NCBI RefSeq assembly: GCF_027744825.2
Contig: NC_071350.1
Span: forward strand, 3,348,001-3,412,000
Direction: 5' to 3'
DNA length: 64,000 nt
Source: Synchiropus splendidus
Taxonomy: Eukaryota; Chordata; Actinopteri; Syngnathiformes; Callionymidae
The notes under the pieces are model-generated. The model was not told the DNA's origin, made no database searches, and was given only the letters and a program-made list of their open reading frames with translations. The position numbers and the translations under genes were made by a program. Below are positions 57,541 to 64,000 of the stretch, one piece after another (the first letter of the stretch is position 1; each line of letters opens with the position of its first letter).

Positions 57541-60500
57541 AGCAGCTTGTCAGTAACTTAAATCAAACAAAATGAAAAGAAATAGATGTGCCCTCTTAAA
57601 TACATGTGGCTGTATGTCATGACATTCACCAGAAAATAACAACCAACTGGAATTTCATAATTATATCAAGACTATTGCTTCACATTTTATAAGAACTAGA
57701 ATTGTATCAATTTTAATAAAAACCGTCAAATGACTTCTTATTTTTCCTTTTTAAAATAACTGTTTTATATGTGGAAAATCAATATGCTGAAATAATACAG
57801 TTGATGAAATAAATAAATGCCTATTAAATCTTAAAGTAAAAAAAATGCACTTGAGTTAATAGAATAGTTCAAAGTTGATTTAGGCAGTGGAATTCCCAGC
57901 ATGATTTATGCCTAGATTTTTCCAAGAGCAGAATTGCGAATAAAACATTGCGGTATCTACTGTTTGCTGACAGTAGATATGTAAACAACATTGGAGAGAA
58001 ACCTCTCTGAGTCAGGCACTGCTTCAGTTGAGGCAGCTCAGGCTGGTTCCTCTTTGCTTGGTGCTGAAAGGAACAAGCTCATTTTCAGAAAGGAGGACAG
58101 TAGACCTTAAAATTACAGGATGTAATGCAACTCATCCTGAGTGTGTTTAAGAATAGATCAAGGCCGGCCCACTCTTCATTTCCACACCGCTCTTATTGGT
58201 TTCACCACTCGCGCCACAGAACAAAACGGAAACTGCGACGGGGTCAGTGTTGCTGCAATCACTTGAGTCGTGCTTCCTCTGTACTTGCATGTGAGCGACA
58301 TCCTCTATTGTCTTCTCCTCAGCCTTCGACACGCACACACAACAGTGGTCATGTCGTGAGAACCGGCCCAGCTGATTGGCTTCGATTCTCCCCTCCCCTT
58401 TCCTCTCTGTTCTACTCTCACACTCAGGCTCTTTGCGCGTCATTTGATTTTCTTATTTAACAACCAACGCTGAAAAATGCGTAGGAAGAAAGAAAGTCTA
58501 AATATAGCTGCAGCCACAACAGCTCACACCGCTAGCACACTGCAAACTCTCTGACATCAGGGGAGACACAACAGTGTGATGCAGATCACACACAGATTAA
58601 AATAACTCACAACGTTACCATGCATGGAAAAAAGATCACTACAAGTAACTACAAATCTGGTGTTGTCGACATTTAGTATCACTCCAATAATCATACTTTT
58701 TAATGTTATTTCTTTACATTTTAAGTTAAAAATCTGTTCAAATGAAGTAAATTATGCACATTCCTATCAGGACAAAGTGATGACGATGCAATAAACTGGA
58801 ATAATGCACAGATGTTTCTGACATTTCTAACTAGTGTACAGTCAAGCCTTTATTTCAGCTTCAATATGTATGACTCTGCGGTTCAAAACAGGACAGAAAA
58901 AAAACAAAACTGAATTTTCATCATAAACCCAACAGAAATGCATTTTCACAAACGTAAAAACTTGTACGTGTGTGCACAACACAGGTACGTGATATGACAA
59001 TATTAGGTGTTGCGAGCGATTATCTGTGTGTTGACAATCTGTCGAAGGTTAAAAGTGGAATGTCAATGTTTTTTTTTGTAAGTCTGATGTGCCTCTGACT
59101 TGACCACACACCATCGAGGCACAATGATATGTTCCTTTTCAGACCCACGATGCCGAAGACTGCACTGCTAAGATAACAGATCCAACACTTATGTACACAC
59201 GTACAACATCACTGTTTAACTTGTTGCTTAATAGTTGGCTTAAAACCAGATGAAGTCTTTTTAGTTATTACCATAACAAAGTAGGCTGATTTCTCTGGGA
59301 ACTACCACAAACTACAGTAAAATGATGCTGAAGAGGCTAAATTTGGAAGCGTATGCCAGGCTTAGCACAATGCTAGCTAGATAAAGTTGACAAAATGATT
59401 TTAATGGCTCATAATCTGCGATAGGAATGAAGAGGGAAATGAAAACAGCCAAGACCATACCTGTAATATCTTCTAAAGCTGATGGATCTTTAATAATCAG
59501 GCTCAATAGTCAAACATTGCAGTTTTTTGTTGTAGGGGTGCAACAAAATTTCATTCTCCAGACGCACAAAATGAAATATATTGTTGCATGTCTTCCTTTA
59601 TTTGTTTTTTACTCAATCAATTTGACCAAACCTATTTTCTCTGTTACTACTGATGGTTTCTTGCAATCGATTAAATTCTGGGTCTGTGCCAGATTGACTC
59701 GGACACTTGACTCGGTCTCCTTCTGCATTTAGTTTTTTGGCCCACGAGTCTCTGATCAGCTGTTTCCTTTCTTCAGCGTTTCACACAGGTCCTCCCACCA
59801 CAGTTTTTGGAAACAGTTGCATCTCCGTAGTGCTGGAGCCCAGAAGCACCGAACACTTATGCCGGTGGCTTTAGTAGAAATTACCTGTAGTGGAATAAAT
59901 GCTCGGGTGACCATGAGTCAAGTCACGAATCCCTTTTTGCAGATTTCCTGTAAATTTCCATGCATTTCCATTATTCATGTAAATTGTTCTGTTGGACTCT
60001 TTGTCATTGAATTTTCATTGACATTTTATGAAAATTTACAAATTGTCGGTCACAAGTGATGTCAAATTATTATTAAAAATGGTTTATTCATATTAAATGT
60101 GACTCAAGAGTATTTTTACTGTGTAATTTCTAAATATAAACAGTGAATGTGTAACTTTAACTTCAATTCACAAATCTGTCACTTTTTGGAGACAATTTAC
60201 TGTCTTGCTCTCTTTTGTAATTTGTTCTGGAGTTCACAATAAAATGTCAGAACCATATGTACTATAGTGGACTTTCAGGAGGTGCATTCCTCAAAAAGCC
60301 TGTTTCATTCGAGCCCTACCATTTAGTGTTTCGTTGCACTTAGATTCTGTTAAAATGACTGTGTCAAAGAAGAAACAGTCATGTCTTTGTTGATATTATA
60401 AGTTAATTCATAGGTTCATGTATGTTGAAAGCAACATGTGATGTCGTAAGAGTGCTCACTATTTACAGAGTTGTTTACTTTTTGGTATGTTTACGGTCTT

Positions 60501-62309
60501 TGCATATGTTGGCAAAAAACAGTTTTTTGGCTTCAACGGTAATTTTTCTTTCCTCTATGTCTGTTATGCATGCAGTACTGGTTTGGTTGCACCTACTAGC
60601 AATCAAAAATACATAAGACTATTATTTGATTAAAAAAATAATTATTAAAAAAATAAAATGTGCCATAGCATATATGAAATTGATTTGAACAGAAGCAGAA
60701 CTGACTGTGAATATAAAATATAATATTAACTTGATAATTTGACGATAAACTAAATTCACCAAAAACAAAATACAAATAACTTACTACGGCAATAGTAAAT
60801 ACTTAGGTTCACAGACCATGGACATGTGGAAACGTCTCATTCTTTTCCCCTTATTTTGCAATTTGCCTCTGAACACAAACGTGTTGCACGAATCACATGA
60901 CAGTACAAACGTTAGAACACAATTATGTTTCACAAAATGCTTGCTGACCGTTTTATGGCCAGAAGAATCCAATATGCCGTACGTTTTTTAAACCAAATTC
61001 TGAGCACGATCCTCAGCAGCCAGCTTCCTATAACAGACGTAGTTTGGTGCGCGTCCGTTATTACGTCTTCTTTCAAGAGTAAGCTACAATGGCAGTCTGA
61101 ATGCAGCAGGAGCAGCAAAAGTTAACATGGAGGAGTCATGAGAGGTAGACAGAGAGCAGCGTTGAGTGGGGTTTAACATGAAAAATGAAGCAGCAGTTAG
61201 CACTCCATTTAAGAGGGCGCTATCATTATCCTCTCCGTGGGCATATGCAGAAAAACACACAGTTCAAGAGGCATAATAAAGCTCCCTCCATGAGGGCATG
61301 AAGTGAGCTGGAGCCTCTCTTGATCGCACTCCAAAACCAGGAGCACATCAGGTACTTTGACCGCAGAGCAAAGGGCCTCGCAGCCTCGGAAGCTCTTGGC
61401 AGTAATGACATCTATCATGTCTAGTTACTTGTAGCACGGAATAGTTTACATGGGATCACCTGGACACTGATATGCAAGTTGGAAGGTAGGATTTCCAAAC
61501 CATGGCAGGAGTTCAACGCCTGTCGCACACCAGGTTAGGTTTTCAAAGGGGGCTGCACATTTTAACACAGCTACACACAAAGAAGCAGAAAAGAGAAATT
61601 TAAAGAGTCACAAGTGGAATTGTTGACTCCTCAGCTACACACACATTTGGTGACACGCAATGGAAAAACAAACATCCCATCTCTGAGCTGTATTTAACTA
61701 ATGTTCTAAAAGTATCTCTTCTTGTTTTTTTTTTCAAGAGAAGTATGAGGCAAATTACTTTTTTTAGAAAACATTAAGCTTGATTTCACCAGCAGACACA
61801 TGCACAAAGACAGTTGTCCTCTACTCAGTTGCCAAGCCAATGCATCGGTCCCCATCAAAACACCGAAACCATATGATGATGCAGCTCTAAAACAACTAAC
61901 TGCAAAAGATATACGTCACATAGTTTTGTTTGTTTTTGTTTTCAAAAGTACAGTGGTTACAATGACTACTACATACTTTTTTATTTAACTGAATTGAGTT
62001 TGACTTTCTAGATATTCTCCTTTCCTTTTTGTGACTTTTTAGAGGCCTTGTGAATAAACTGCAAACCAAGCACCAAAAAATCTTCGAAACAGAGTTCATC
62101 AAAAAAGTAGGCATCTGCAAGTTGATTTCAAAAGGGAGAGCCAGCAAAGGAAGGGGAAGTACAAGTGCTGACTAAGACCGAACCAAACTGAACAACAACA
62201 GAACTTCAGTTACGTGAACCAAGAAACAAGGGGAATTTGACTTCGTATCTCAGTAAAGCAGTTCAACGATCCCTTTACGCACACAACTGGAATGAAGACA
62301 CAGACACAC

Positions 62310-62700
62310 ACAGACATTTGTACCTCCATCCTTGTGGGGACACTTGCCATCATGCTTTCTCCAGCCCTTTAACGTAACCATCCAAAACAAATGGACAACC
62401 TTAACCAGGACACATTTTCATCCTCAAATTGAGGCTCGGACTTGTGGGGACAGGCAAAAATGCACCCAGAAAGCAAGATGTCCTCACGAGTAGGTGTGTT
62501 TCCAAGAATTAGTCCATGTAAGGATAGCTATTCAACTACACAGAACACACCCCTAACACGCTACACACACAAACGTGCTTTCCCTAGCCTCTTACCTTAA
62601 ACCTAACCATCCAAAACGCATGGCTAAACTTAACTTGGACTCTTAACCAAATCTAAACTGAATTATAATGACCTTGTTGTTTTGATGTCTTCATTCTCTT
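62310..62700. repeat. two teleost interspersed repeat copies
   Basis: First copy: TACCTCCATCCTTGTGGGGA to GAGGCTCGGACTTGTGGGGA. Second copy: GTGCTTTCCCTAGCCTCTTA to ATGACCTTGTTGTTTTGATG. Same family as 54560-54770. Confidence 0.65.
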
Positions 62701-62817
62701 TTGCTCGACAACCATTCACCGACTTCCACCATTAGTCAACTAGTATACATATGATGTGTACAGTCTGACGAACACAACGTTTGTAAATACTACTATTGAC
62801 TACTACTATTGAACATG

Positions 62818-62896
62818 AACATGAAAAAAATGGACCGATTCTCGAGCATATACTGGTGTAATCTACGGTCGAGAATCGGGCGTCCATTTTTCCATG
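62818..62896. repeat. imperfect inverted repeat
   Basis: AAAAATGGACCGATTCTCGA and TCGAGAATCGGGCGTCCATT face each other around about 25 bases; arms differ by one inserted and one changed base. Looks like a very small foldback insertion. Confidence 0.7.
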
Positions 62897-63405
62897 TTTT
62901 GCAGATGCCCAGATGCCCCCCTAGCTAAAGGCCTGGTTACATGTTGTATTGTTTAAAATGTGGTGAAAAACTTTCCCATACTTAAGCAAAGGTCCCATAG
63001 CAGATTGTACAAAGAGAGTGATAATTGATAATTTAATAGTGACAAGATAAGCATTTATAAACATATGAAACAGATTCTTATTGAACATTTCATGCCAAAT
63101 GCAACCGCTTCATACGGGGGCGTTGAAAAAGATCAACAGGCTACAGGCTCATGACACAATTTCAAATTCACAACAACAATGAGCTGCATACCAAATAAGG
63201 TACCCCACCAGAATCTGAGCCTCAAACAGAGCGCCCTGTTTTTATTATTCCCCTTTCAAAAACAGTTCAGGTCAGGGGGAGAAATTAAGATTTTATCCAG
63301 ACATGGAGATGTTTTTGAAGAAATGCATGTTTGGAATCTCCCATATTTGTGATTAAAACACAGGTGTTTATCTATAAAACTGTTCATTTGAGTCGGTTCT
63401 GTTCT

Positions 63406-63433
63406 GTTGACTTCGAGCACACTCGAAGTCAAC
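63406..63433. repeat. perfect 12-bp inverted repeat
   Basis: GTTGACTTCGAG, a four-base loop, CTCGAAGTCAAC. Tight hairpin of unknown meaning. Confidence 0.9.
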
Positions 63434-64000
63434 ATCTCCCTGAGGCCACAAGTCACGATGATAATGTGAATTTGAGGTCAAGAACAAGTTTGGCCATGAG
63501 GTAATCAGAACAATAAACACAATATAACAAAAAGATGTTGCTGAATTGCGAACAAAACCTGCTGCAAACACTGTATCACCTCGTATCCATAATGATGCCC
63601 TCAACCTTAAAAGTCAAAAGCCTTGTCTTCCAAAACATCAAAAATATAACCTGTCTCCTAACAACAAACTAGTAAGTAGTCTAGACTGGTTAACCATGGA
63701 ACACTAGTGCAGAAAAAAATGAAAGTACTGCTTGATGTCAAGATACATTCTGTTGAAGGTGAATTACAGAAGGACATTGCTTTAACTTGTCTTCAGTGGT
63801 TCTGGGACTGTTATCCAAGGGTGGAATGTTTTCTCAAGAAGAGCACATTCATTGTTATCCATGCATAGCATTCACAACCAGACCACAGGACCAGCATGTA
63901 TATACAGTACAGGCTTTATGACAACAAGTTCAAATAGAGACAGTGACTTACACATGCATGTGTGTTTGTTGTTGTGGTTCTTTTTGTACCTGGCAGAATT

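Larger units (their letters stand above)
52617..64000 (-). other. probable 5' intron of ksr1
   Basis: 11.4 kb with no recognised exon. The next ksr1 exon upstream must end in phase 0 and was not found. Includes a candidate regulatory block (57000-57540), an unrecognised plus-strand ORF (55396-55746), three partial copies of a teleost repeat ending in TCAAATTGAGGCT-like sequence or its flank (54560-54770, 62310-62460, 62570-62700) and two small inverted repeats (62818-62896, 63406-63433). Confidence 0.45.

Noticed and set aside
1..64000. CRISPR arrays, operons or phage-like modules
   Set aside because: None seen. The tandem arrays present are microsatellites or a minisatellite, and all identified genes are split eukaryotic genes.

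Overview
The window looks like nuclear DNA from a ray-finned (teleost) fish. It is AT-rich and gene-sparse, with split genes that have canonical GT-AG introns, long microsatellites, and short interspersed repeats of types common in teleost genomes. There is no operon structure, no CRISPR array and no convincing rRNA or tRNA gene.

Three genes can be identified, all on the minus strand. (1) omg, oligodendrocyte-myelin glycoprotein, is a leucine-rich-repeat GPI-anchored protein. Its main coding exon is 22810-24079 and a short first coding exon (27119-27126) fits in phase across a 3.0 kb intron; a TATA-like box lies at 27338-27345. (2) An EVI2A-like single-pass membrane protein (32021-32794) has its whole ORF in one exon, a 5'-UTR intron, a candidate 5'-UTR exon ending at 34156 and a poly(A) signal at 31845-31850. 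(3) ksr1, kinase suppressor of Ras 1, spans 39900-52616 here. I reconstructed 19 phase-consistent coding exons giving 901 residues to the stop codon. The N-terminal exon or exons were not found and probably lie to the right of position 64000.

In mammals OMG, EVI2B and EVI2A sit in that order, antisense, inside one NF1 intron, and KSR1 lies on the same chromosome band (17q11.2). The fish window keeps the OMG-EVI2 order and orientation and brings KSR1 directly next to it, but I see no NF1 exon between EVI2 and KSR1. This suggests that the nested genes have outlived or left their NF1 host at this locus.

Layout: 1-19.9 kb has no recognised gene (AT microsatellite, SINE-like copy, an AT-rich minisatellite at 13.5-13.87 kb, two candidate conserved noncoding blocks, and unexplained minus-strand ORFs at 12.8-13.3 and 15.8-16.4 kb). 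19.9-20.7 kb holds two phase-compatible candidate exons of an unidentified minus-strand gene. 22.7-27.5 kb is omg. 27.5-31.8 kb is intergenic, with a perfect 39-bp inverted repeat. 31.8-34.3 kb is the EVI2-like gene. 34.3-39.9 kb is intergenic and the likely ksr1 3' UTR. 39.9-52.6 kb is ksr1. 52.6-64 kb is probably the long 5' intron of ksr1, with a candidate regulatory block near 57 kb.

A foldback repeat family with the palindromic core GTTTCATGAAAC recurs at least eight times. The main points for follow-up are a 60-nt, stop-free, in-frame intron in the nucleotide-binding loop of ksr1, the NF1-less OMG-EVI2-KSR1 arrangement, the foldback family, and the two orphan exons near 20 kb.
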